A stretch of 64,000 nucleotides of DNA, taken from NCBI GenBank assembly GCA_019054805.1, contig JAHQIY010000036.1, positions 1 through 64,000 on the forward strand, read 5' to 3'. How positions within the stretch are numbered: the first letter of the stretch is position 1; each line of letters starts with the position of its first letter. The position numbers and the translations under genes are program-made. The stretch is from Brachionus manjavacas. Taxonomy: Eukaryota; Rotifera; Eurotatoria; Ploima; Brachionidae. Shown in pieces: positions 13,101 through 26,500 of this stretch. The notes below the pieces were generated by a model, which did no database searches, was not told where the DNA came from, and saw nothing but the letters and a program-made list of their open reading frames with translations.

Positions 13101-14150
13101 AAGTTCTACATGATACAATTTACAGGAGTCCAAAAAGTTAAAAGGACAAGAAATTAGGCGACTTCGAAAAAGAGCAAAAAACCCATTTTTTGACGTTTTT
13201 CCGATAGCTTTTTTGCAATGAATTTTTCGAATTATGGAAAACCGAATATACCACTAGATAGATCTTGAAATTTTCTTGACTTTGGCCTTTACAGATAAAA
13301 AAATGGTAAAAGATTTGAAAAGTTATGCGTTTGCGAAACATGCAAGTGATTACCAATCACTGAGTTTTCAAAACACTGCAGAATGGTCATTGTTTTAGCT
13401 ACGATAATTATTAATAGCTCAAATTCAAGAGCGCAAAAAGTTCTACATGATACAATTTACAGGAGTCCAAAAAGTTAAAAGGACAAGAAATTAGGCGACT
13501 TCGAAAAAGAGCAAAAAACCCATTTTTTGACGTTTTTCAGATAGCTTTTTTGCAATGAATTTTTCGAATTATGTAAAACCGAAGATACCACTAGATAGAT
13601 CTTGAAATTTTCTTGACTTTGGCTTTTACAGATAAAAAAATGGTAAAAGATTTGAAAAGTTATGCGTATGCGAAACATGCAAGTGATTACCAATCACTGA
13701 GTTTTCAAATCACTGCAGAATGGTCAATTTTTTAGCTACGATAATTATTAATAGCTCAAATTCAAGAGCGCAAAAAGTTCTACATGATACAATTTACAGG
13801 AGTCCAAAAAGTTAAAAGGACAAGAAATTAGGCGACTTCGAAAAAGAGCAAAAAACCCATTTTTTGACGTTTTTCAGATAGTTTTTTTGCAATGAATTTT
13901 TCAAATAATGTAAAACCGAAGATACCACTAGATAGATCTTGAAATTTTCTTGACTTTGGCTTATACAGATAAAAAAATGGTAAAAGATTCGAAAAGTTAT
14001 GCGTTTGCGAAACATGCAAGTGATTACCAATCACTGAGTTTTCAAAATACTGCAGAATGGTCAATTTTTTAGCTACGATAATTATTAATAGCTCAAATTC
14101 AAGAGCGCAAAAAGTTCTACATGATACAATTTACAGGAGTCCAAAAAGTT

Positions 14151-15161
14151 AAAAGGACAAGAAATTAGGCGACTTCGAAAAAGAGCAAAAAACCCATTTT
14201 TTGACGTTTTTCAGATAGCTTTTTTGCAATGAATTTTTCGAATTATGGAAAACCGAAGATACCACTAGATAGATCTTGAAATTTTCTTGACTTTGGCTTT
14301 TACAGATAAAAAAATGGTAAAAGATTTGAAAAGTAATGCTTTTGCGAAACATGCAAGTGATTACCAATCACTGAGATTTCAAAATACTGCAGAATGGTCA
14401 ATTTTTTAGCTACGATAATTATTAATAGCTCAAATTCAAGAGCGCAAAAAGTTCTACATGATACAATTTACAGGAGTCAAAAAAGTTAAAAGGACAAGAA
14501 ATTAGGCGACTTCGAAAAAGAGCAAAAAACCCATTTTTTGACGTTTTTCCGATAGCTTTTTTGCAATGAATTTTTCGAATTATGGAAAACTGAAGATACC
14601 ACTAGATAGATCTTGAAATTTTCTTGACTTTGGCTTATACAGATAAAAAAATGGTAAAAGATTTGAAAAGTAATGCTTTTGCGAAACATGCAAGTGATTA
14701 CCAATCACTGAGATTTCAAAATACTGCAGAATGGTCAATTTTTTAGCTACGATAATTATTAATAGCTCAAATTCAAGAGCGCAAAAAGTTCTACATGATA
14801 CAATTTACAGGAGTCAAAAAAGTTAAAAGGACAAGAAATTAGGCGACTTCGAAAAAGAGCAAAAAACCCATTTTTTGACGTTTTTCCGATAGCTTTTTTG
14901 CAATGAATTTTTCAAATTATGTAAAACCGAAGATACCACTAGATAGATCTTGAAATTTTCTTGACTTTGGCTTATACAGATAAAAAAATGGTAAAAGATT
15001 TGAAAAGTAATGCTTTTGCGAAACATGCAAGTGATTACCAATCACTGAGATTTCAAAATACTGCAGAATGGTCAATTTTTTAGCTACGATAATTATTAAT
15101 AGCTCAAATTCAAGAGCGCAAAAAGTTCTACATGATACAATTTAGAGGAGTCCAAAAAGTT
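14151..15161. repeat. Run of three related monomers with gagatttc / agtaatgctttt variants
   Basis: Three successive monomers share the rare variants agtaatgcttttgcg and actgagatttcaaaatac, unlike the usual agttatgcg and gagttttc. They differ from each other at a few sites upstream (cagatagc or ccgatagc; aattatgg or aattatgt). The same variant pair reappears in the monomer around 23404-23480, about 27 units away, so this haplotype has been copied or moved within the array. Confidence 0.7.
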
Positions 15162-17519
15162 AAAAGGACAAGAAATTAGGCGACTTCGAAAAAGAGCAAA
15201 AAACCCATTTTTTGACGTTTTTCAGATAGCTTTTTTGCAATGAATTTTTCGAATAATGGAAAACCGAATATACCACTAGATAGATCTTGAAATTTTCTTG
15301 ACTTTGGCCTTTACAGATAAAAAAATGGTAAAAGATTCGAAAAGTTATGCGCATGCGAAACATGCAAGTGATTACCAATCACTGAGTTTTCAAAATACTG
15401 CAGAATGGTTAATTTTTTAGCTACGATAATGATTTAATAGCTAAAATTCAAATGCGCAAAAAGTTCTACATGATACAATTTTCAGGAGTCCAAAAAAATA
15501 AAAGGACAAGAAATTAGGCGACTTCGAAAAAGAGCAAAAAACCCATTTTTTGACGTTTTTCAAAATGGTTTTTTGCAATGAATTTTTCGAATTATGGAAA
15601 ACCGAAGATACCACTAGATAGATCTTGAAATTTTCTTGACTTTGGCTTTTACAGATCAAACAAGGTCAAAGATTTGGAAAGTTATGCGTATGCGAAACAT
15701 GCAAGTGATTACCAATCACTGAGTTTTCAAAATACTGCAGAATGTTCAATTTTTTAGCTACGATAATGATTAATAGCTCAAATTCAAGAGCGCAAAAAGT
15801 TCTACATGATACAATTTTCAGGAGTCCAAAAAGTTAAAAGGACAAGAAATTAGGCGACTTCGAAAAAGAGCAAAAAACCCATTTTTTGACGTTTTTCAGA
15901 TAGCTTTTTTGCAATGAATTTTTCGAATAATGGAAAACCGAAGTTACCACTAGATAGATCTTGAAATTTTCTTGACTTTGGCTTTTACAGATCAAAAAAA
16001 TGGTAAAAGATTTGAAAAGTTATGCGTATGCGAAACATGCAAGTGATTACCAATCACTGAGTTTTCAAATCACTGCAGAATGGTCATTGTTTTAGCTACG
16101 ATAATGATTAATAGCTCAAATTCAAGAGCGCAAAAAGTTCTACATGATACAATTTACAGGAGTCCAAAAAGTTAAAAGGACAAGAAATTAGGCGACTTCG
16201 AAAAAGAGCAAAAAACCCATTTTTTGACGTTTTTCAGATAAATTTTTGCAATGAATTTTTCGAATTATGGAAAACCGAAGATACCACTAGATAGATCTTG
16301 AAATTTTCTTGACTTTGGCATTACAGATCAAAAAAAGGTCAAAGATTTGGAAAGTTATGCGTATGCGAAACATGCAAGTGATTACCAATCACTGAGTTTT
16401 CAAAATACTGCAGAATGTTCAATTTTTTAGCTACGATAATGATTAATAGCTCAAATTCAAGAGCGCAAAAAGTTCTACATGATACAATTTACAGGAGTCC
16501 AAAAAGTTAAAAGGACAAGAAATTAGGCGACTTCGAAAAAGAGCAAAAAACCCATTTTTTGACGTTTTTCCGATAGCTTTTTTGCAATGAATTTTTCGAA
16601 TTATGGAAAACCAAAGATACCACTAGATAGATCTTGAAATTTTCTTGACTTTGGCTTTTACAGATCAAAAAAAGGTCAAAGATTTGAAAAGTTATGCGTA
16701 TGCGAAACATGCAAGTGATTACCAATCACTCAGTTTTCAAAATACCGCAGAATGGTCAATTTTATAGCTACGATAATTATTAATAGCTCAAATTCAAGAG
16801 CGCAAAAAGTTCTACATGATACAATTTACAGGAGTCCAAAAAGTTAAAAGGACAAGAAATTAGGCGACTTCGAAAAAGAGCAAAAAACCCATTTTTTGAC
16901 GTTTTTCAGATAGCTTTTGTGCAATGAATATTTCGAATAATGGAAAACCAAAGATACCACTAGATAGATCTTGAAATTTTCTTGATTTTGGCCTTTACAG
17001 ATAAAAAAATGGTAAAAGATTTGAAAAGTTATGCGTTTGCGAAACATGCAAGTGATAACCAATCACTGAGTTTTCAAATCACTGCAGAATGGTCATTGTT
17101 TTAGCTACGATAATTATTAATAGCTCAAATTCAAGAGCGCAAAAAGTTCTACATGATACAATTCACAGGAGTCCAAAAAGTTAAAAGGACAAGAAATTAG
17201 GCGACTTCGAAAAAGAGCAAAAAACCCATTTTTTGACGTTTTTCAGATAGCTTTTTTGCAATGAATTTTTCGAATTATGGAAAACCAAAGATACCACTAG
17301 ATAGATCTTGAAATTTTCTTGACTTTGGCCTTTACAGATAAAAAAATGGTAAAAGATTTGAAAAGTTATGCGTATGCGAAACATGCAAGTGATTACCAAT
17401 CACTGAGTTTTCAAATCACTGCAGAATGGTCAATTTTTTAGCTACGATAATTATTAATAGCTCAAATTCAAGAGCGCAAAAAGTTCTACATGATACAATT
17501 TACAGGAGTCCAAAAAGTT

Positions 17520-18530
17520 AAAAGGACAAGAAATTAGGCGACTTCGAAAAAGAGCAAAAAACCCATTTTTTGACGTTTTTCAGATAGCTTTTTTGCAATG
17601 AATTTTTCGAATTATGGAAAACCGAAGATACCACTAGATAGATCTTGAAATTTTCTTGACTTTGGCCTTTACAGATAAAAAAATGGTAAAAGATTTGAAA
17701 AGTTATGCGTTTGCGAAACATGCAAGTGATTACCAATCACTGAGTTTTCAAAATACTGCAGAATGGTCAATTTTATAGCTACGATAATTATTAATAGCTC
17801 AAATTCAAGAGCGCAAAAAGTTCTACATGATACAATTTACAGGAGTCCAAAAAGTTAAAAGGACAAGAAATTAGGCGACTTCGAAAAAGAGCAAAAAACC
17901 CATTTTTTGACGTTTTTCCGATAGCTTTTTTGCAATGAATTTTTCGAATTATGGAAAACCGAAGATACCACTAGATAGATCTTGAAATTTTCTTGACTTT
18001 GGCCTTTACAGATAAAAAAATGGTAAAAGATTTGAAAAGTTATGCGTTTGCGAAACATGCAAGTGATTACCAATCACTGAGTTTTCAAAATACTGCAGAA
18101 TGGTCAATTTTATAGCTACGATAATTATTAATAGCTCAAATTCAAGAGCGCAAAAAGTTCTACATGATACAATTTACAGGAGTCCAAAAAGTTAAAAGGA
18201 CAAGAAATTAGGCGACTTCGAAAAAGAGCAAAAAACCCATTTTTTGACGTTTTTCAGATAGCTTTTTTGCAATGAATTTTTCGAATTATGGAAAACCGAA
18301 GATACCACTAGATAGATCTTGAAATTTTCTTGACTTTGGCCTTTACAGATAAAAAAATGGTAAAAGATTTGAAAAGTTATGCGTTTGCGAAACATGCAAG
18401 TGATTACCAATCACTGAGTTTTCAAAATACTGCAGAATGGTCAATTTTATAGCTACGATAATTATTAATAGCTCAAATTCAAGAGCGCAAAAAGTTCTAC
18501 ATGATACAATTTAGAGGAGTCCAAAAAGTT
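17520..18530. repeat. Three near-identical consecutive satellite monomers
   Basis: Monomers 17520-17856, 17857-18193 and 18194-18530 are nearly identical. The second differs from the first by one base (ccgatag for cagatag); the third differs from the first by one base near its end (ttagagg for ttacagg). All share ggcctttacag, aaaaaaatggtaaaag, gcgtttgcgaaacatg and the uncommon ttttatagctacg. Typical neighbouring monomers differ at many more sites, so this is a very recent single-unit amplification. Confidence 0.85.
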
Positions 18531-21500
18531 AAAAGGACAAGAAATTAGGCGACTTCGAAAAAGAGCAAAAAACCCATTTTTTGACGTTTTTCAAATAGAT
18601 TTTTGCAATGAATTTTTCGAATTATGGAAAACCGAAGATACCACTAGATAGATCTTGAAATTTTCTTGACTTTGGCTTTTACAGATAAAAAAATGGTAAA
18701 AGATTTGAAAAGTTATGCGTTTGCGAAACATGCAAGTGATTACCAATCACTGAGTTTTCAAAATACTGCAGAATGGTCAATTTTTTAGCTACGATAATTA
18801 TTAATAGCTCAAATTCAAGAGCGCAAAAAGTTCTTCATGATACAATTTACAGGAGTCCAAAAAGTTAAAAGGATAAGAAATTAGGCGACTTCGAAAAAGA
18901 GCAAAAAACCCATTTTTTGACGTTTTTCAGATAGCTTTTTTGCAATGAATTTTTCAAATTATGTAAAACCGAAGATACCACTAGATAGATCTTGAAATTT
19001 TCTTGACTTTGGCTTTTACAGATCAAAAAAATGGTAAAAGATTTGAAAAGTAATGCGTATGCGAAACATGCAAGTGATTACCAATCACTGAGTTTTCAAA
19101 TCACTGCAGAATGGTCAATTTTTTAGCTACGATAATTATTAATAGCTCAAATTCAAGAGCGCAAAAAGTTCTACATGATACAATTTACAGGAGTCCAAAA
19201 AGTTAAAAGGACAAGAAATTAGGCGACTTCGAAAAAGAGCAAAAAACCCATTTTTTGACGTTTTTCACATAGCTTTTTGCAATGAATTTTTCGAATTATG
19301 GAAAACCGAAGATACCACTAGATAGATCTTGAAATTTTCTTGACTTTGGCTTTTACAGATAAAAAAAAGGTCAAAGATTTGGAAAGTTATGCCTTTGCGA
19401 AACATGCAAGTGATTCCCAATCACTGAGTTTTCAAAATACTGCAGAATGTTCAATTTTTTAGCTACGATAATGATTAATGGCTCAAATTCAAAAGCGCAA
19501 AAAGTTCTACATGATACAATTTTCAGGAGTCCAAAAAAATAAAAGGACAAGAAATTAGGCGACTTCGAAAAAGAGCAAAAAACCCATTTTTTGACGTTTT
19601 TCAGATAGCTTTTTTGCAATGTACTGTTCGAATTATGGAAAACCGAAGATACCACTAGATAGATCTTGAAATTTTCTTGACTTTGGCTTTTACAGATCAA
19701 AAAAAGGTCAAAGATTTGAAAAGTTATGCGTATGCGAAACATGCAAGTGATTACCAATCACTCAGTTTTCAAAATACCGCAGAATGGTCAATTTTATAGC
19801 TACGATAATTATTAATAGCTCAAATTCAAGAGCGCAAAAAGTTCTACATGATACAATTTACAGGAGTCCAAAAAGTTAAAAGGACAAGAAATTAGGCGAC
19901 TTCGAAAAAGAGCAAAAAACCCATTTTTTGACGTTTTTCAAAAAGTTTTTTGCAATGAATTTTACGAATTATGGAAAACAGAAGATACCACTAGATAGAT
20001 CTTGAAATTTTCTTGACTTTGGCCTTTACAGATCAAAAAAATGGTAAAAGATTTGAAAAGTTATGCGTATTCGAAACATGCAAGTGATAACCAATCACTG
20101 AGTTTTCAAATCACTGCAGAATGGTCATTGTTTTAGCTACGATAATTATTAATAGCTCAAATTCAAGAGCGCAAAAAGTTCTACATGATACAATTTACAG
20201 GAGTCCAAAAAGTTAAAAGGACAAGAAATTAGGCGACTTCGAAAAAGAGCAAAAAACCCATTTTTTGACGTTTTTCAAATAGATTTTTGCAATGAATTTT
20301 TCGAATTATGGAAAACCAAAGATACCACTAGATAGATCTTGAAATTTTCTTGCCTTTGGCTTTTACAGATCAAAAAAATGGTAAAAGATTTGAAAAGTTA
20401 TGCGTATGCGAAACATGCAAGTGATTACCAATCAATGAGTTTTCAAATCACTGCAGAATGGTCATTGTTTTAGCTACGATAATTATTAATAGCTCAAATT
20501 CAAGAGCGCAAAAAGTTCTACATGATACAATTTACAGGAGTCCAAAAAGTTAAAAGGACAAGAAATTAGGCGACTTCGAAAAAGAGCAAAAAACCCATTT
20601 TTTGACGTTTTTCAGATAGCTTTTTGCAATGAATTTTTCAAATTATGTAAAACCGAAGATACCACTAGATAGATCTTGAAATTTTCTTGACTTTGGCTTT
20701 TACAGATAAAAAAATGGTAAAAGATTTGAAAAGTTATGCGTTTGCGAAACATGCAAGTGATTACCAATCACTGAGTTTTCAAAATACCGCAGAATGGTCA
20801 ATTTTTTAGCTACGATAATTATTAATAGCTCAAATTCAAGAGCGCAAAAAGTTCTACATGATACAATTTACAGGAGTCCAAAAAGTTAAAAGGACAAGAA
20901 ATTAGGCGACTTCGAAAAAGAGCAAAAAACCCTATTTTTGACGTTTTTCAAAAAGCTTATTTGCAATGAATTTTTCGAATTATGGAAAACCGAAGATACC
21001 ACTAGATAGATCTTGAAATTTTCTTGACTTTGGCTTTTACAGATCAAAAAAAGGTCAAAGATTTGAAAAGTTATGCGTATGCGAAACATGCAAGTGATTA
21101 CCAATCACTGAGTTTTCAAAATACCGCAGAATGGTCAATTTTATAGCTACGATAATTATTAATAGCTCAAATTCAAGAGCGCAAAAAGTTCTACATGATA
21201 CAATTTACAGGAGTCCAAAAAGTTAAAAGGACAAGAAATTAGGCGACTTCGAAAAAGAGCAAAAAACCCATTTTTTGACGTTTTTCCAATAGCTTTTTTG
21301 CAATGAATTTTTCGAATTATGGAAAACCAAAGATACCACTAGATAGATCTTGAAATTTTCTTGACTTTGGCTTTTACAGATAAAAAAATGGTAAAAGATT
21401 TGAAAAGTAATGCGTATGCGAAACTTGCAAGTGATTACCAATCACTGAGTTTTCAAAATACTGCAGAATGGTCAATTTTTTAGCTACGATAATGATTAAT

Positions 21501-23599
21501 AGCTCAAATTCAAGAGCGCAAAAAGTTCTACATGATACAATTTACAGGAGTCCAAAAAGTTAAAAGGACAAGAAATTAGGCGACTTCGAAAAAGAGCAAA
21601 AAACCCATTTTTTGACGTTTTTCAAATAGGTTTTTTGCAATGAATTTTTCGAATTATGGAAAACCGAAGATACCACTAGATAGATCTTGAAATTTTCTTG
21701 ACTTTGGCTTTTACAGATCAAAAAAATGGTAAAAGATTTGAAAAGTTATGCGTATGCGAAACATGCAAGTGATTACCAATCACTGAGTTTTCAAATCACT
21801 GCAGAATGGTCATTGTTTTAGCTACGATAATTATTAATAGCTCAAATTCAAGAGCGCAAAAAGTTCTACATGATACAATTTACAGGAGTCCAAAAAGTTA
21901 AAAGGACAAGAAATTAGGCGACTTCGAAAAAGAGCAAAAAACCCATTTTTTGACGTTTTTCAAATAGGTTTTTTGCAATGAATTTTTCGAATTATGGTAA
22001 ACCGAAGATACCACTAGATAGATCTTGAAATTTTCTTGACTTTGGCTTTTACAGATAAAAAAATGGTAAAAGATTTGAAAAGTTATGCGTTTGCGAAACA
22101 TGCAAGTGATTACCAATCACTGAGTTTTCAAAATACTGCAGAATGGTCAATTTTTTAGCTACGATAATGATTAATAGCTCAAATTCAAGAGCGCAAAAAG
22201 TTCTACATGATACAATTTTCAGGAGTCCAAAAAAATAAAAGGACAAGAAATTAGGCGACTTCGAAAAAGAGCAAAAAACCCATTTTTTGACGTTTTTCAA
22301 AATGGTTTTTTGCAATGAATTTTTCAAATTATGGAAAACCGAAGTTACCACTAGATAGATCTTGAAATTTTCTTGACTTTGGCCTTTACAGATAAAAAAA
22401 TGGTAAAAGATTTGAAAAGTTATGCGTTTGCGAAACATGCAAGTGATTACCAATCACTGAGTTTTCAAAATACCGCAGAATGGTCAATTTTTTAGCTACG
22501 ATAATTATTAATAGCTCAAATTCAAGAGCGCAAAAAGTTCTACATGATACAATTTACAGGAGTCCAAAAAGTTAAAAGGACAAGAAATTAGGCGACTTCG
22601 AAAAAGAGCAAAAAACCCATTTTTTGACGTTTTTCAGATAGGTTTTTTGCAATGAATTTTTCGAATTATGGAAAACCGAAGATACCACTAGATAGATCTT
22701 GAAATTTTCTTGACTTTGGCTTTTACAGATCAAAAAATGGTAAAAGATTTGAAAAGTAATGCTTTTGCGAAACATGCAAGTGATTACCAATCACTGAGTT
22801 TTCAAAATACTGCAGAATGGTCAATTTTTTAGCTACGATAATGATTAATAGCTCAAATTCAAGAGCGCAAAAAGTTCTACATGATACAATTTACAGGAGT
22901 CCAAAAAGTTAAAAGGACAAGAAATTAGGCGACTTCGAAAAAGAGCAAAAAACCCATTTTTTGACGTTTTTCAAATAGGTTTTTTGCAATGAATTTTTCG
23001 AATTATGGAAAACCGAAGATACCACTAGATAGATCTTGAAATTTTCTTGACTTTGGCTTTTACAGATCAAAAAAAGGTCAAAGATTTGAAAAGTTATGCG
23101 TATGCGAAACATGCAAGTGATTACCAATCACTGAGTTTTCAAAATACCGCAGAATGGTCAATTTTATAGCTACGATAATTATTAATAGCTCAAATTCAAG
23201 AGCGCAAAAAGTTCTACATGATACAATTTACAGGAGTCCAAAAAGTTAAAAGGACAAGAAATTAGGCGACTTCGAAAAAGAGCAAAAAACCCATTTTTTG
23301 ACGTTTTTCAAAAAGTTTTTTGCAATGAATTTTACGAATTATGGAAAACCGAAGATACCACTAGATAGATCTTGAAATTTTCTTGACTTTGGCTTTTACA
23401 GATCAAAAAATGGTAAAAGATTTGAAAAGTAATGCTTTTGCGAAACATGCAAGTGATTACCAATCACTGAGATTTCAAAATACTGCAGAATGGTCAATTT
23501 TTTAGCTACGATAATGATTAATAGCTAAAATTCAAGAGCGCAAAAAGTTCTACATGATACAATTTTCAGGAGTCCAAAAAAATAAAAGGACAAGAAATT

Positions 23600-26500
23600 A
23601 GGCGACTTCGAAAAAGAGCAAAAAACCCATTTTTTGACGTTTTTCAGATAGGTTTTTTGCAATGAATTTTTCGATTTATGGAAAACCGAAGATACCACTA
23701 GATAGATCTTGAAATTTTCTTGACTTTGGCTTTTACAGATTAAAAAAATGGTAAAAGATTTGAAAAGTTATGCGTATGCGAAACATGCAAGTGATTACCA
23801 ATCACTGAGTTTTCAAATCACTGCAGAATGGTCATTGTTTTAGCTACGATAATTATTAATAGCTCAAATTCAAGAGCGCAAAAAGTTCTACATGATACAA
23901 TTTTCAGGAGTCCAAAAAGTTAAAAGGACAAGAAATTAGGCGACTTCGAAAAAGAGCAAAAAACCCATTTTTTGACGTTTTTCAGATAGGTTTTTTGCAA
24001 TGAATTTTTCGAATTATGGAAAACCGAAGATACCACTAGATAGATCTTGAAATTTTCTTGACTTTGGCTTTTACAGATCAAAAAAATGGTAAAAGATTTG
24101 AAAAGTTATGCGTATGCGAAACATGCAAGTGATTACCAATCACTGAGTTTTCAAATCACTGCAGAATGGTCATTGTTTTAGCTACGATAATTATTAATAG
24201 CTCAAATTCAAGAGCGCAAAAAGTTCTACATGATACAATTTTCAGGAGTCCAAAAAGTTAAAAGGACAAGAAATTAGGCGACTTCGAAAAAGAGCAAAAA
24301 ACCCATTTTTTGACGTTTTTCAGATAGCTTTTTTGCAATGAATTTTTCGAATTATGGAAAACCGAAGATACCACTAGATAGATCTTGAAATTTTCTTGAC
24401 TTTGGCTATTACAGATCAAAAAAAGGTCAAAGATTCGAAAAGTTATGCGCATGCGAAACATGCAAGTGATTACCAATCACTGAGTTTTCAAATCACTGCA
24501 GAATGGTCAATTTTTTAGCTACGATAATGATTAATAGCTGAAATTAAAGAGCGCAAAAAGTTCTACATGATACAATTTTCAGGAGTCCAAAAAAATAAAA
24601 GGACAAGAAATTAGGCGACTTCGAAAAAGAGCAAAAAACCCATTTTTTTACGTTTTTCAGATAGCTTTTTTGCAATGAATTTTTCGAATTATGGAAAACC
24701 GAAGATACCACTAGATAGATCTTGAAATTTTCTTGACTTTGGCTTTTACAGATCAAAAAAATGGTAAAAGATTTGAAAAGTTATGCGTATGCGAAACATG
24801 CAAGTGATTACCAATCACTGAGTTTTCAAATCACTGCAGAATGGTCATTGTTTTAGCTACGATAATTATTAATAGCTCAAATTCAAGAGCGCAAAAAGTT
24901 CTACATGATACAATTTTCAGGAGTCCAAAAAGTTAAAAGGACAAGAAATTAGGCGACTTCGAAAAAGAGCAAAAAACCCATTTTTTGACGTTTTTCAGAT
25001 AGCTTTTTTGCAATGAATTTTTCGAATAATGGAAAACCAAAGATACCACTAGATAGATCTTGAAATTTTCTTGACTTTGGCTTTTACAGATTAAAAAAAT
25101 GGTAAAAGATTTGAAAAGTTATGCGTATGCGAAACATGCAAGTGATTACCAATCACTGAGTTTTCAAATCACTGCAGAATGGTCATTGTTTTAGCTACGA
25201 TAATTATTAATAGCTCAAATTCAAGAGCGCAAAAAGTTCTACATGATACAATTTACAGGAGTCCAAAAAGTTAAAAGGACAAGAAATTAGGCGACTTCGA
25301 AAAAGAGCAAAAAACCCATTTTTTGACGTTTTTCAAAAAGGTTTTTTGCAATGAATTTTTCGAATTATGGAAAACCGAAGATACCACTAGATAGATCTTG
25401 AAATTTTCTTGACTTTGGCTTTTACAGATCAAAAAAATGGTAAAAGATTTGAAAAGTTATGAGTATGCAAAACATGCAAGTGATTACCAATCACTGAGTT
25501 TTCAAATCACTGCAGAATGGTCATTGTTTTAGCTACGATAATTATTAATAGCTCAAATTCAAGAGCGCAAAAAGTTCTACATGATACAATTTACAGGAGT
25601 CCAAAAAGTTAAAAGGACAAGAAATTAGGCGACTTCGAAAAAGAGCAAAAAACCCATTTTTTGACGTTTTTCAAAAAGGTTTTTTGCAATGAATTTTTCG
25701 AATTATGGAAAACCGAAGATACCACTAGATAGATCTTGAAATTTTCTTGACTTTGGCTTTTACAGATCAAAAAAAGGTCAAAGATTTGAAAAGTTATGCG
25801 TTTGCGAAACATGCAAGTGATTACCAATCACTGAGTTTTCAAATCACTGCAGAATGGTCATTGTTTTAGCTACGATAATTATTAATAGCTCAAATTCAAG
25901 AGCGCAAAAAGTTCTACATGATACAATTTACAGGAGTCCAAAAAGTTAAAAGGACAAGAAATTAGGCGACTTCGAAAAAGAGCAAAAAACCCATTTTTTG
26001 ACGTTTTTCAAAAAGGTTTTGTGCAATGAATTTCTCGAATTATGGCAAACCGAAGACACCACTTGATAGATCTTGAAATTTTCTTGACTTTGGCTTTTAC
26101 AGATCAAAAAAAGGTCAAAGATTTGGAAAGTTATGCGTATGCGAAACATGCAAGTGATTACCAATCACTGAGTTTTCAAAATACTGCAGAATGGTCAATT
26201 TTTTAGCTACGATAATAGTTAATAGCTCAAATTTAAGAGCGCAAAAAGTTCTACATGATACAATTTTCAGGAGTCCAAAAAAATAAAAGGACAAGAAATT
26301 AGGCGACTTCGAAAAAGAGCAAAAAACCCATTTTTTTACGTTTTTCAGATAGCTTTTTTGCAATGAATTTTTCAAATTATGGAAAACTGAAGATACCACT
26401 AGATAGATCTTGAAATTTTCTTGACTTTGGCTTTTACAGATCAAAAAAATGGTAAAAGATTTGAAAAGTTATGCGTATGCGAAACATGCAAGTGATTACC

